DNA of 64,000 bases. Source: Dugong dugon (taxonomy: Eukaryota > Chordata > Mammalia > Sirenia > Dugongidae). The notes beneath the pieces were generated by a model. The model was not told where the DNA came from. It did not search any database and saw nothing but the letters and a program-made list of their open reading frames with translations. Numbering within the stretch: the stretch's first letter is position 1; every line of letters starts with the position of its first letter. Shown piece after piece: positions 1 to 10,741 of this stretch. The stretch lies in contig CM057464.1 of the NCBI GenBank assembly GCA_030035585.1, positions 30,521,465 through 30,585,464 on the forward strand. Direction: 5' to 3'. The translations under genes and the position numbers were made by a program.

Positions 1-866
1 AACACCAAGGCCATATTTTCCCACTACTGAAAAAAACTTCTGTGTTTCCAACTTTCACATTCCAATTACCAGTAATTATCAATGCATCCTGATTGCATGC
101 TTGAACAATTTGAGACTGTAGAAGTTGGTAAAAATCTTCAATTTCTTCATCCTTGACTTTAATGGTTGGTGCATAAATTTGAAAAATATTCTTATTAACT
201 GTTCTTCCTTGTAGGTGTACAGATATTATCCTATCACTGACAGCATTGTACTTCAGGATAGATGATGAAATTTTCTTTTTGACAATGAATGCAAAGCCAT
301 TCCTCTTCAATTTGTCATTCCCAGCATAGTAAACTATATGATTGTCTGATTCAAAATGACCAATACTAGTCCATTTCAGCTCACTGATGACTAGGATATT
401 GATGTTTATGCATTCCATTTCATTTTTGTGATTTCCAATTTTCCTAGCTTCTTACTTGTACATTCCCTGTTCTTATTATTAATGGATGTTTATAGCTGTT
501 TCTTCTCATTTTGAGTCATGCTACATCAGGAAATGAAGGTCCCGAAAGCTTGACTCCATTCATGTCATTAAGGTTTACTTTACTTTGAGGAGGTTTCTCT
601 TCCCCAGTCATCTTTTGAGTGCCTTCCAATCTGAGGGGCTCATCTTCTGGCACTGTATCAGACAATATTCCACTGCTGTTCGTGAGGTTTTCAATGACCA
701 ATTTTTTTCACAAGTAGACTGCCTGGTCCTCCTTCCTAGTCTGTCTTAGTCTGGAAGGTCAGCTAAAATCTGTCCACCATGGATGACCTTGCTGGTATTT
801 GAATACCAGTGGCATAGCTTCCAGCATCAGAACACATAAACCCCCCACAGTACGACAAATTGATAT
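1..866 (-). mobile_element. RTE (BovB-like) LINE, 5' portion, cut by window start
   Basis: Read on the minus strand this is the 5'UTR and start of the endonuclease part of the same RTE LINE that is present at 28831-32536. Blocks match closely in the same order, for example the sequence around 300-420 matches 31960-32100, and 540-850 matches 32190-32520. The reading frame is broken by stops and indels. The 5' end lies at about 866, just before an AC/AT-rich simple repeat. The rest of the element lies outside the window to the left. A short inverted repeat (CTGGTATT, 2-base loop, AATACCAG) sits at 792-809 in the 5'UTR. The family call rests on recognising the elephant RTE/BovB consensus from memory. 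Confidence 0.85.
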
Positions 867-1011
867 GTATACATATATACATATACATACACACACACAC
901 ACACACAACTATATATGACAATGTCAGTTTTCGGAGCCTATTAGCTCGGGAATATAATATACACATTTATTTTATCGTTTATACACATTTATTTTATCGT
1001 TTAGTGACTCA
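867..1011. repeat. AC/AT simple repeat and 22-bp tandem duplication
   Basis: An alternating AT and AC tract (about 867-915) begins exactly where the RTE LINE ends. A perfect two-copy tandem repeat of a 22-base unit (ATACACATTTATTTTATCGT plus TT) follows at about 960-1003. This is consistent with replication slippage. No coding potential is credible here, although short reading frames run through it. Confidence 0.8.
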
Positions 1012-1976
1012 TTTATTTTTCTTTAAAATCTGTTTTTTTGATACATGTATAATATGTTTGTATTATAGGTATCATTATGCTTCTCAGCTTATGTATTTAT
1101 GCCACACATATTCTTTAGTATGTGTCACATATCAAATAATAAAATATTTTAAAACAATCCTAAGAAACAGTTATAGGGTTTGCCAATATTGTTGATCTGA
1201 AGCAGCACAGAAGTCAGAGAAAAGTACATGGCTGACATATTCTTTCATTGCACTTATAATCCTTAAAATCCTTAAGTATTGTATAACTCTAAAGCGCTTC
1301 AGCCCTACTCATTACAAACAAAACAAAAGTGAACAAAAACAAAAAACCACTTCAATGTGTTAGCAGCTGCTGGAGTTATTAATTTTTCAATCATTTATTA
1401 ATTTCTAAACATTTCCATTTAACTTACTAATTTATGTTTCTAGTATCTATTACTGTGACATAATGCAGTATAATATATATTGGTTAAATAAAAGAATAAA
1501 AAATAGTCCAGACACTGTATTAGGAATGTGAAGGTGAGAAAGGGCAAAGATAGAAGAAGATAACAAAGATGAAACCCACATAAATACCAATAGCAGAAGT
1601 TTCACAAGTACTTTCATGTTTTTAACAAGGTACCAACACTCACAGCTATAGAAATTATAACTTGAATATCCCATTATCTGTTGATCAATGATTCACCTCA
1701 CAGTGACTGTATATGTGTATGACCATCTCATTCCAGTTAAATTAATCAATTGGAAGAATGGATATTATGATTTATTTCAGTAGATATGTACAAAATCAGC
1801 TAAGAAAAAAGAAGCTGGTCATTTAACTGCTATGGATAGTTGTAAATATGCACTGTATTATAGAAAATTTAAAGGATGTGATATTGATACTGAAGTATTC
1901 ATTGTTGAATTCCTAATCTTAATTAACATAATGAAATCCATATGGACAAAATGGAATCCATAGTTAATACTTGATC
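1012..1976. other. AT-rich unique DNA, no recognised feature
   Basis: I see no repeat family, RNA gene or credible exon. The sequence is AT-rich with short A- and T-runs. The longest frames are under 80 codons and have no domain-like composition. Confidence 0.5.
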
Positions 1977-1992
1977 TGCACGACGATTCTTT

Positions 1993-3283
1993 TTTTTTTT
2001 TTTTACTGTACTTTAGGTGAAGGTTTAGAGAACAGATAGTTTCTCATTAAACAGTCAGTATACATATTGTTCCATGACATTGGTTAACAACCCCACAACA
2101 TGTCAAAATCTCCCTTCTCGACCTTGGAGGACCTTTTTTTTCTGGTGAAAATATACATAGCCAGAGATAAACCATTTCAAAAATCTGTACATGTACAATT
2201 CAGTGACATCAATTATGTTCTTCCAGTTGTGCTGTTATTCTCACTATCCTATTCCAAATTATTCCATCAACATTGTCTTCAACTCACTGTCCCCTAGGCT
2301 TCCCATCAAACCTTCTGAGTTGCTGTTGTCTGTTTGATCTCACATAGATAATTCTTTTTTTTTTTTTATTTTAGATTAAGATTTACAGAACAAAATAGTT
2401 TCTCATTAAATGGTTAATACACATATTGCCTTATGACAATGGTTAACAACCCCACGACACATCAACACAGTCCTTACTCAAACGTAGGTTCCCTATCGCC
2501 AGATTTCCTGTCCCCTCCTGCCATCTAGTCCTTGTCCCTGGTCTACTGTGCCTCATTAATCCTGTTTTGTTTTATGGGGCTGTCCAGTCTCTGGCTGAAC
2601 GGTGAACCTCGGGAGTGACTTCACCTTTTAAGGAGTGTCGGGGACCATACTCTTGGGGTTTCTCCAGTCTCTGCCAGACCAGTAAATCTGGTATTTTTGT
2701 GTGTGTTAGAATTCTCTTCTACATCCTTCTCCAGCTCTGTCCAGAACCCTCTGTTATGATCCTGGTCAGAGCAGTCAGTAGTGGTAGTCAGGCACCATCT
2801 AGCTTTACTGGACTCAGTCTGATAGAGGCCTTGGTAGCTGTGATCCATTAGTCCTGTGGACTAATCTTTTCCTTGTATCCTGTTCTCTTCATTTTCCCAT
2901 GCTCCAAAGTGGTGAGATCAGTGGAGTATCTTAGATGGCTGCTCACAGGCTTTTAAGACACCAGACGCTACTTACCAAGGTAGAATGTAGAACATTGTCT
3001 TTATAAACTGTGTTATGCCAATTGACTAGATGTTCCCCAAGACCAAGGTCCCCACAGTCCTCCGCCCAGCAATTCAGTCCCTCAGGGAGTTGGATGTGTC
3101 TATTGAGCTTCCAAGACCTTGCCTTGTACAAGTTGTGCTGGCCACCAGAGTACTGTGTACTGTCTTAACCTTCACCAAAGTTACCACTTATCTATTGTCT
3201 ATTTTGTGTTTCTCCCCTACCCCTCCCATCCCTCGTAACCAACAAAGATAGTTACTTTTTTGCGTAAACATTTTCATGAGTTT
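1993..3283 (-). repeat. L1-A 3'UTR with internally duplicated terminal unit
   Basis: The 3'UTR contains two related copies of its terminal unit, one starting near 2000 and one near 2360 (plus-strand coordinates). Each begins with a T-run and continues with sequence resembling TTTCTCATTAAA, then a block with GGTTAACAACCCCAC. L1-D and L1-E have the same arrangement, so the duplication belongs to the subfamily and is not a local event. The unit nearest the 3' end also carries an extra segment (about 2128-2350), related to 44690-44895. Confidence 0.75.
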
Positions 3284-6165
3284 TTACAACAGAGGTCTCA
3301 TACAATATTTGTCCTTTTGCTATCGACTTATTTCACTCAGAATAATGTCCTTCAGTTTCATCCATGTTATGAGATGCTTCACAAATTCATCATCATTCTT
3401 TATCATTGTGTAGTACTCCGTTGTGTGTATGTACCACAGTGTCATGGTTTGAATTATGTCCCCCCAAAAATGTGTGTATCAATTTACCTGGGCCATGATT
3501 CCCAGAATTGTGTGGTTGACCTCCATTTTGTGATTGTAATTTTATGTTAAAGAGGATTAGGGTGGGATTGTAACACCGTCTTTACCCAGGTCACATCCAA
3601 TGTAAGGGGAGTTTCCCTGGGGTGTGGCCTGCGCCACCTTTTATCTCTCAAGAGATAAAAGGAAAGGGAAGCAGGCAGAGTTGGGGACCTCATACCATCA
3701 AGAAAGCAGTGCCAGGAGCAGAGCGTGTCCTTTGGACCAGGGTCCCTGCGCCAAGAAGCTCCTAGTCCGGGGGAACACTAATGAGAAGGCCAAGAGAGAG
3801 AAAGCCTTCCCCTGGAGCTGACACCCTGAATATGGACTTTTAGCCTACTATACTGTAAGGAAATAAATTTCTCTTTCTTAAAACTATCCACTTGTGGTAT
3901 TTCTGTTATAGCAACATTAGATGACTAAGACACATAGTTTGCTTATCCATTCATTTGTTGATGGGCATCTAGGTTGTTTCCATCTTTTTGCTATTGTGAG
4001 CAATGCTGCAATGAACATGGGTGTGCATATGTCTATTTGTGTGACAGTTCTTATTTCTCTAGAATGTATTCCTAGGAGTGGGATTGCTGGATCGTATGGT
4101 ATTTCTATTTCTAGCTTTTTAAGGAAGCACCATATCATTTTCCCAAATGGTTGTATCATTATGCATTCCCACCAGCAGTGCGTAAGAGTTCTGATCTCCG
4201 TGTAGTCTCTCCAACATTTGTTATTTCCAGTGTTTTTGATTCGTGCCAGTAATGCCGGGATGAGATGGTATCTCACTGTGGTTTTAATTTGCATTTCTCT
4301 AATGGCTAGTGAACACAAACATTTCCTCATGTGTCTGTTGGCCTCTTGAATGTCTTCTTTGGGGAAATGTCCATTCATTACCTTTGCCCATTTTTTAAAT
4401 TAGATTATTTGACTTTTTGTTGTAGAGCTGTTGGATTTTCTTGTAGATTATAGAGATTAGAAGTTTATCTCACTTGTAATGCCCAAATATTTTCTCCCAG
4501 TCTGTAGGTTCTCTTTTTACGCTTTTGGTGAAGTCTTTTGAAGAGCATAGGTGTTTAATTTTTAGAATATCCCAGTTATCTAGCTTATCTTCTGGAGTTT
4601 GTGTGTTGTTGGGTATGGTTTAGATCCTGTTAATTCTGTGTATTAGGGCCTGTAGCATTTGTCTTAATTTTCTTCTATGAACTTTAGAGTTTTTGGCTTT
4701 ATATTTAGGTCTTTGATCCATTTTGAATTAGTTCTTGTATGTGGTGTGAGATATGGGTCCTGTTTCATTTTTTTTTTGCAGGTGGACATCCAGTTTTGCC
4801 AGCCCTATTTGTTAAAAAGACTGTCTTTTCCCCATTTGATTGACTTTAGGCTCTTGTAGAAGATCAAGTGACGTAGATGGATTGATTTACATCTGGATTG
4901 TCAATTCTGTTCCATTGGTAAATGTGTCTGTTGTTGTACCAGTACCAGGCTGTACAGTAGGTTCTGAGGTCAGGTAGTGTGAATCCTCCTACTTTATTCT
5001 TCTTCTTCAATATAGTTATTCAGGGCTTCTTCCCATTCCATATAAAGTTAATGGTTAGTTTTTCCATCTCTTTAAAGAATGTTGGTATTTGGATCAGGAT
5101 TGCATTGTATTTGTAAATTGCTTTGGGAAGAATTGTCATTTTCACAATGATGAGTCTACCTATCCATGAGCATGGTATGTTTTTCCGTTTACGTAGATCT
5201 CTTTTGATTTCTTGCAGTAGTGTTTTGCAGTTTTCCTTGTGTAGGTCTTTTACATTCCTGGTCAGATTTATTCCTAAGTATTTTATTTTTTTAGGGGCTA
5301 TTATAAATGGTATTGTTTTCCTGATTTCCTTTTCATTGTTCTCTTTATTGGTAAGGAATCCAACTAATTTTTGTATGTTTACCTGTATCCTGCTACTTTG
5401 CTGAATCTATTAGTTCCAGTAGTTTTCTCATGGAGTCTTTAGGGTTTTCTATGTATAGTATCATATCATATGCAAACTGGGACAATTTAACTTCTTCATT
5501 ATCAATTTGGATGCCCTTTATTTCTTTTTCTTGCCTTATTGCTCTAGCTAGAACTTCCAGCACAATGTTACATAGGAGTGGTGATAAATTGCATCCTTGT
5601 CTCAAGGGGAATATTCTCAGCCTCTCTCCCTTAAGAATGATATTGGCTGTTGGTTTTGCATAGATGCCCTTTATTATGTTGAGAAATTTCCCTTCCATAC
5701 CTATTTTATTCAGAGTTTTTATCATGAATGGGTGTTGTACTTTGTCAAATGCCTTCTCTGCCTCAGTTGAGATGATCAAGTGATTTTTTTCTTTCCTTTT
5801 ATTTACATGGTGGATTATGTTGATTGATTTTTCTAATGTTGAACCATCCTTGCATAGCTGGTATGAAATCTACTTGAATGTGGTGTATTTTTTTTTTATA
5901 TGATGCTGAATTTTATTGGCTAGAATTTTGTTGAGAATTTTTGCATCTGTATTCATAAGAGATATTGGTCTGTAATTTTCTTTTTTTGTGGCATCTTTGC
6001 CTGGTTTTGGTATCAGGGTTATGCTGGCTTCATAAAATGAAGTCAGAAGTGTCGCTTCCTTTTTTATGTTCTGAAATAGTTTGAGTAGTACTGGTACAAG
6101 CTCTTCTCTGAATGTTCTATAGAATTCTCCAGTGAAGACGTCAGGGCCAGGGCTTTTTTGTTGGG

Positions 6166-6197
<32 letters not shown>

Positions 6198-7582
6198 TTA
6201 CCTTTTCAGTCTCTTCTCTTGTTATGGGTCTGTTCACATTTTCAGCATCACTTTGTGATAGTTTGGGTAAGTCGCGTGTTTCTAAAAATTAATCCATTTC
6301 CTTTAGGTTTTCAAATTTGTTGGAGTAGAGTTTTTCATAAATCTCTGTTATGATACTTTTTATTTCAGTTGGGTCTGTTATGATGTCCACCATTTCTTTT
6401 CTTATTTGGGTTATTTGTGTTGTCTCCTGCTTTTCTTTTGTCAGCCTGTCCAGTGATTTGTCGATTTTGTTGATTCTTTCAAAGAACCAACTTTTGGTTT
6501 TGTTGATTCTTTCTATTGTTTTTCTATTCTTTATTTCATTTATTTCTTCTCTGATCTCTATTATTTTCTTTCTTCTGGTGGCTGTGGGCCTTTTTGCTGT
6601 TCTCTTTCTATTTGTTTGAGTTGTGTAGTTAATGTTTTGATTTTGTCCCTTTCTTCTTTTTTGGTGTGTGCATCTATTGCTAAAATTGTCCTCTGAGGAC
6701 TGCCTTTGCTGTGTCCCAAAGGTTTTGGTATGATGTGTTTTCATTCTTGTTTGATTCTAGGAATTGTTTGACTCCATCTCTGATTTCTTCTATAAGCCAG
6801 TTGTTTGTAAGCAGGGTGTTATTCAGTTTCCATGTAATTGTTTTTTCCTTTTGTTCCTCGCTGTTTCTATTGTTAATTTTTACTTTGATGGTATTGTGGT
6901 CACAGATGATACTTTGTATTATCTCAACGTTTTGGATCTTGTTGAGGATTGCTCTGTGGCCTAAGATGTGGTCTATTTTGCAGAACGTTCCATGTGAATT
7001 GGAAAAGAATGTGTACTTTGCAGCTTTGGGTGGAGTGTTCTATGTATGTCCATGAGGTCAAGTTGGCTGATTGTGCCCTTTAGGTCTTCTGTGTCTTTGC
7101 TGAGTTTCTTTTTAGATGTTCTGTCCTTTATCAAAAGTGGTGTGTTGAAGTCTCCTACTATTATTGTGGAACCATCAGTTTCTCTTTTCAGAGCTGTTAG
7201 TTTGTTTTATGTATTTTGGAGCCCTGTCACTGGGAGCACAGACACTTATTATGGTTATGTATTCCTGATGGATCATCCCCTTAATCATTATATAGTGTCC
7301 TTCTTTGTCCTTTATGGTGGATTTTGTTTTAAAGTCTATTTTATCTGCAATTAGTATTGTCACTCCTGCTCTTTTTTGGTAGTTATTTGCTGGATATATA
7401 TTTTTCCAACATTTGATATTTAATAAATTTACATCTTTGTTTCTAAGGTGTGTCTCTTTTAGACAGTATATTGATAGATCCAGTTTTTTAATCCATTCTG
7501 TCACTCTCCATCTCTTTATGGGTGCATTGAGCCCGTTTACATTCAGTGTAATTATTGATAGGTGTGAATATATTGCTGTCAT
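3284..7582 (-). pseudogene. L1-A ORF2 remnant (endonuclease-reverse transcriptase)
   Basis: L1 ORF2 encodes an APE-type endonuclease followed by a reverse transcriptase and a C-terminal Cys-rich part, which together nick the target and copy L1 RNA. The start ATG is preserved at 7580-7582, giving an opening MTAIYSHLSIITLNVNGLN, and the endonuclease region is open over about 135 codons. Reverse-transcriptase palm sequence is visible near 5393-5779. The active-site motif there reads FAYD instead of the FADD expected for this family, so the first catalytic Asp is lost. The frame is broken repeatedly and the C-terminal end is split by the LTR at 3440-3932. The stop is at 3284-3286. Confidence 0.85.
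3440..3932 (+). mobile_element. Solo LTR, MaLR/ERVL-like
   Basis: The 493-bp element starts TGTCATGGTTTGAATTATGT and ends GACTAAGACA, that is TG...CA. It carries AATAAA at about 3861 and is flanked by a 5-bp duplication, CACAG (3435-3439) and CATAG (3933-3937). The L1 sequence continues uninterrupted across it, so this is a solo LTR left by recombination. A second copy lies at 29082-29601 on the other strand. The 5-bp duplication and the TG-rich start fit class III (MaLR/ERVL) LTRs. The exact family is not certain. A 26-bp near-perfect palindrome sits at 3637-3662. Confidence 0.85.
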
Positions 7583-8046
7583 TTTGTAGTTTTTTTTTTT
7601 TTTTTTTTTTTTTTTTGTGGTGCTGACGTTTTCCTTGTTCCTCTTACTCTCCTGGGCTGAATTCCTTTTGTTTATGGGTTTTTCTTTCATTGCTTTTATT
7701 TTTGTAGGTTTTGCTTTTTCTAAGACTTTATGTTTTTCCTCTTTATTTTAATGAGTAGGTTTGTTAACTGTCTTTGTGGTTACCGTGAAATTTACCCTGA
7801 TCTTTCTAAGTTTGAAGCATTCTATTATTACTTGGTATCGCCTTGCCTTCCTCTCCATTAGAAGGTTCCATACCTACACCATTTATTCCCTCTTTTATTG
7901 TTCTGATGTTGTTGTCATTTACAGATTAACTTCTCTGATTCCCTGTTGTATTTCTTTCAGTTTTCGATAGTCCTTGAGAGTTAATTTCCTGAATTAGTAT
8001 CTGGCTGGTACAATCCTGAATCCTAGATTCAGCCTGTGAGCTGATG

Positions 8047-9101
8047 TTATTTATTCTCAGATCGAAGGACTCCCTTGAATAAGTCTTGTAAGTTTGGTTT
8101 TGCTTTTACATATTCCCTTAATTTATGTTTATCTGGAAATGTCCTAATTTCACCATCATATTTGAATGAGAGTTTTGCAGGATATATTATTCTTGGCTGG
8201 CAATTTTTTTCTTTCAAGGTTGTATATATGTCATCCCATTGCCTTCTTGCCTGCATTGTTTCTGCCATATAATCTTAGATTAGTCTTATTGCTTCTCCTC
8301 TGTATGTGACTTTTTTTTTTTTTGAGCTGCTCTCAGGATTCTTTGTTTGTCTTTGGTTTTGGTAAGTGTGATTATGATATGCCTTGGTGATTTTCTTTTG
8401 GGATCTATCTTGTATGGGGTTCATTGAGCTTCTTGGATGGCCAGCTTTTCATCTTTCATGATATTGGGGAAGTTTTCTGTCAGCAGTTCTTCAGTGATCT
8501 TCTCTGTGCTTTCTGTTTTCTCCCCCTGTTCTGTAACTGCAATCACTCAAAAATGTTTGCTTTTGATTGTATCCCACATAATTTTCAGTTTCTCCTCATT
8601 TTTCTTTGTTATTTTTTCTGATTTTTCCTCAAACAGAGCTGTATCCATGTGTTTCTCTTCAGTTTCAGTGATCCTGTCTTCCACCATTTCAGATCTGCTC
8701 CTCAGGCTTTCTATAAAACTGTCAATTTCTGAAACCTTGCTGTTTATCTTTGGATTCCTAATTGCTGTTTTTTTACGATTTCTAGTTGTGAATTTATCTT
8801 GGCATTTTGTTCCTTGCTATTTTCCTGAATTCTTCCTTTTTTTTTTTTTTTTTTTGGTCTGTATTTTCCATGAATTTGTCTGTGTTTTCTATGAATTTGT
8901 CTATTTTTTCCTCGTTTTTGTCTGCTTTTTACTTCAACTCTTGGGTAGACTGAATATTAGAGATTTGAATTCCCTATCAGATAGTTCTAGTGCCTTTTCT
9001 TCTACTGGAATTTCTTCCGGTGTTTTATTTCTGATGCCTACTGGAACAATCCTGTCCTGTTTTTGTAAATATTTTGATATTGTCTGCTGTCTTCAGGGCA
9101 T
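8047..9101 (-). pseudogene. L1-A ORF1 remnant (RNA-binding chaperone)
   Basis: L1 ORF1 makes a coiled-coil trimer with an RRM and a C-terminal domain that coats L1 RNA. The C-terminal domain is open at 8047-8268, containing MQARRQWDD and YPAKLSFKYDGEIRTF, which match the same region of L1-B and L1-C. By alignment with L1-D the start is the ATG at 9099-9101, but codon 3 is TGA where L1-D has CGA, as expected from CpG decay. Further frame breaks and a T-run near 8836-8857 interrupt the coiled coil. Confidence 0.8.
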
Positions 9102-10725
9102 CCAGTAGTTATTTTTCTCATTTATTGATTGTAGATTTGTTTGTTTCATCCTGCTTTTTTGTTGTATTTGGCTATGTCTGAGCAGGCGGGCTGTGTGTTC
9201 TTTGTTCTTTGCTAGTCTGTGGGCACAATACTTTTTGCCTCCTTCTCCAATTGGCAGGGTCAGTCTCTCAGATTTGGTACAGCAGGGCAAGTGTAGCTGA
9301 AGAGGAGCTGTTGGGATGGGTTGTTTGTGGCACTTACCACAGCCACCAGGGTGGGCTGGGAATCAGTGCAGGGCTGGTTCCAGTAGGCCGTGCCTGGGGC
9401 TGCTTGGTGTTGTGATGTTCAGCACATGGTGCAGGTAGGCAGGATGGAGGGGGGTGATTGTGATGAATGGAGCTAAGATGGGTATGGGAGTGGAGAGAGA
9501 GGAGAGAGGAACAGGAGCTAAAAACATACAAACAAAAAAGAGTGCTGGGGTGCTTGCTGTTGGAGTGGAGAGATGAGAGACTATGAAATGGAGAAAAACA
9601 AAAAGGAGAAGAGGTAAAAAAGAAAAGAAAAATGAATAAATAAAAATTAGAAAGAAAAAAGAAAATAATAGCTCCCAAGGATCCCACCAGTATGGCTGGA
9701 AGGTCTGGGGAAGTTGCTCCCTGGCTATGAGATACAGCCCAGCTAGAAGGGGTACTGGTGTCACTCAGTGCCAGGTATTCATGGGACAGAAAAATAAGGA
9801 AAGTATAGAGAGATGAGAAACTGAATAATGAAGAAAGATAAAAAGGGAAAACAAACAAACAATTTAAAAAAAAAGAACAAGAAAAAAAACACCCCAACAA
9901 ACAAGAAAAAAGAAATGCTCTCAGGGATCCCTCTGCCCATCTGCACAAACTGAGGGGGTAGGTCCCTAACTGTGCAGTAATGACGGCTAGAACAGGCTCC
10001 CAATTCCAGAAAAGAAAAAGAAAACAAACAAACAAACAATTCAAAAGAAACAAAGAAAAAAAGCCCCAGGATCCCACCAGCATGGCAGCATGGGCCAGGA
10101 AGCAGTCTCACATTTGAGCGGCGTTTCACAGCCTTTCAGGAAGAAGAAAGATGGCACACAGAGCCAGGTATTTGAGAGAAAGGAGGGGGAGGTGGTGAGA
10201 GGTAAAGAAGAAATCTAAAGAAGCAGAAAAAGCAACACCAGCAGCCATCAAATGGCACTTAGGGAGCCAGCCAGTACAGGGGGGTGAAATCCAAGCAGCA
10301 CTGTGGTGAAGCCAATGCTTCCCGGCCAAAAGACTGTGGCCACAGGAAGCAGACGAGGCCAAGTTGAGATGAAGAAGGGGTGGTGGTGGGAAAGTGTATA
10401 TCGTTGGTTACTGTTTTTTCTGTCTCCTGCTGGAAGCTCTGCGAAGCTGCTTTCTCATACCCCCTGCTTGCTGGTCTCTGATAAGAGTCCAAGATGGTGG
10501 GTCTATGCTGCATTAGCTGATAGGGGGCCTCTGTATGTATCTCTTTTCTCTCTCTGTTCTCTGTCAGTTTCTTATTCCATTCAGTGCTTGGCTGAGGTCT
10601 TTATCTCTTCTTTTGATGCTTAGGGTTTCAGGATTACCGTTTTCTCTGTTTGGGTTAGTTTTTTGGATCTTTGCTGTGGAGGGATGGCCTTGTGCTTCTG
10701 CATATAGTGCCATGTTGCCCAGAAG
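9102..10725 (-). promoter_or_regulatory. L1-A 5'UTR (internal promoter region)
   Basis: Over 1.6 kb lie upstream of ORF1 on the minus strand. The region is purine-rich on the plus strand and contains recurring GGATCCCACCAG blocks (9679 and 10069) and a related GGATCCCT block (9924). L1-D has the same series at 53758, 54016 and 54158. L1 5'UTRs normally carry a Pol II promoter, but I can only infer that here. A 249-codon frame on the minus strand (9334-10083) has a low-complexity Phe/Leu/Ser composition. I treat it as a by-product of the T-rich strand. Confidence 0.65.
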
Positions 10726-10741
10726 TGCATGACCATTCTTT

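Larger units (their letters stand above)
1993..10725 (-). mobile_element. L1-A: full-length LINE-1, A/D type, with nested solo LTR
   Basis: On the minus strand the order is 5'UTR (about 9102-10725), ORF1 (8047-9101), spacer, ORF2 (3284-7582) and 3'UTR (1993-3283). The 3' end shows as a T-run on the plus strand at about 1990-2004. Imperfect target-site duplications flank it: TGCACGACGATTCTTT at 1977-1992 and TGCATGACCATTCTTT at 10726-10741 (14 of 16 match), so the 5' end is complete. A solo LTR (3440-3932) was inserted later into the ORF2 end. The element shares its 5'UTR, ORF1 N-terminus and 3'UTR with L1-D rather than with L1-B/C. Many stops and indels make it inactive. Confidence 0.9.

Noticed and set aside
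8437-9108. 223-codon plus-strand frame
   Set aside because: It is antisense to L1-A ORF1, T-rich and hydrophobic, and is explained as a shadow of the other strand.
9334-10083. 249-codon minus-strand frame in the L1-A 5'UTR, with a MLVGS start shared by L1-D (53821-54171)
   Set aside because: The product is dominated by Phe, Leu and Ser because the strand is T-rich, and similarity after the first 35 codons fades. Shared start is explained by common descent of the 5'UTR. I see no sign of a real gene.
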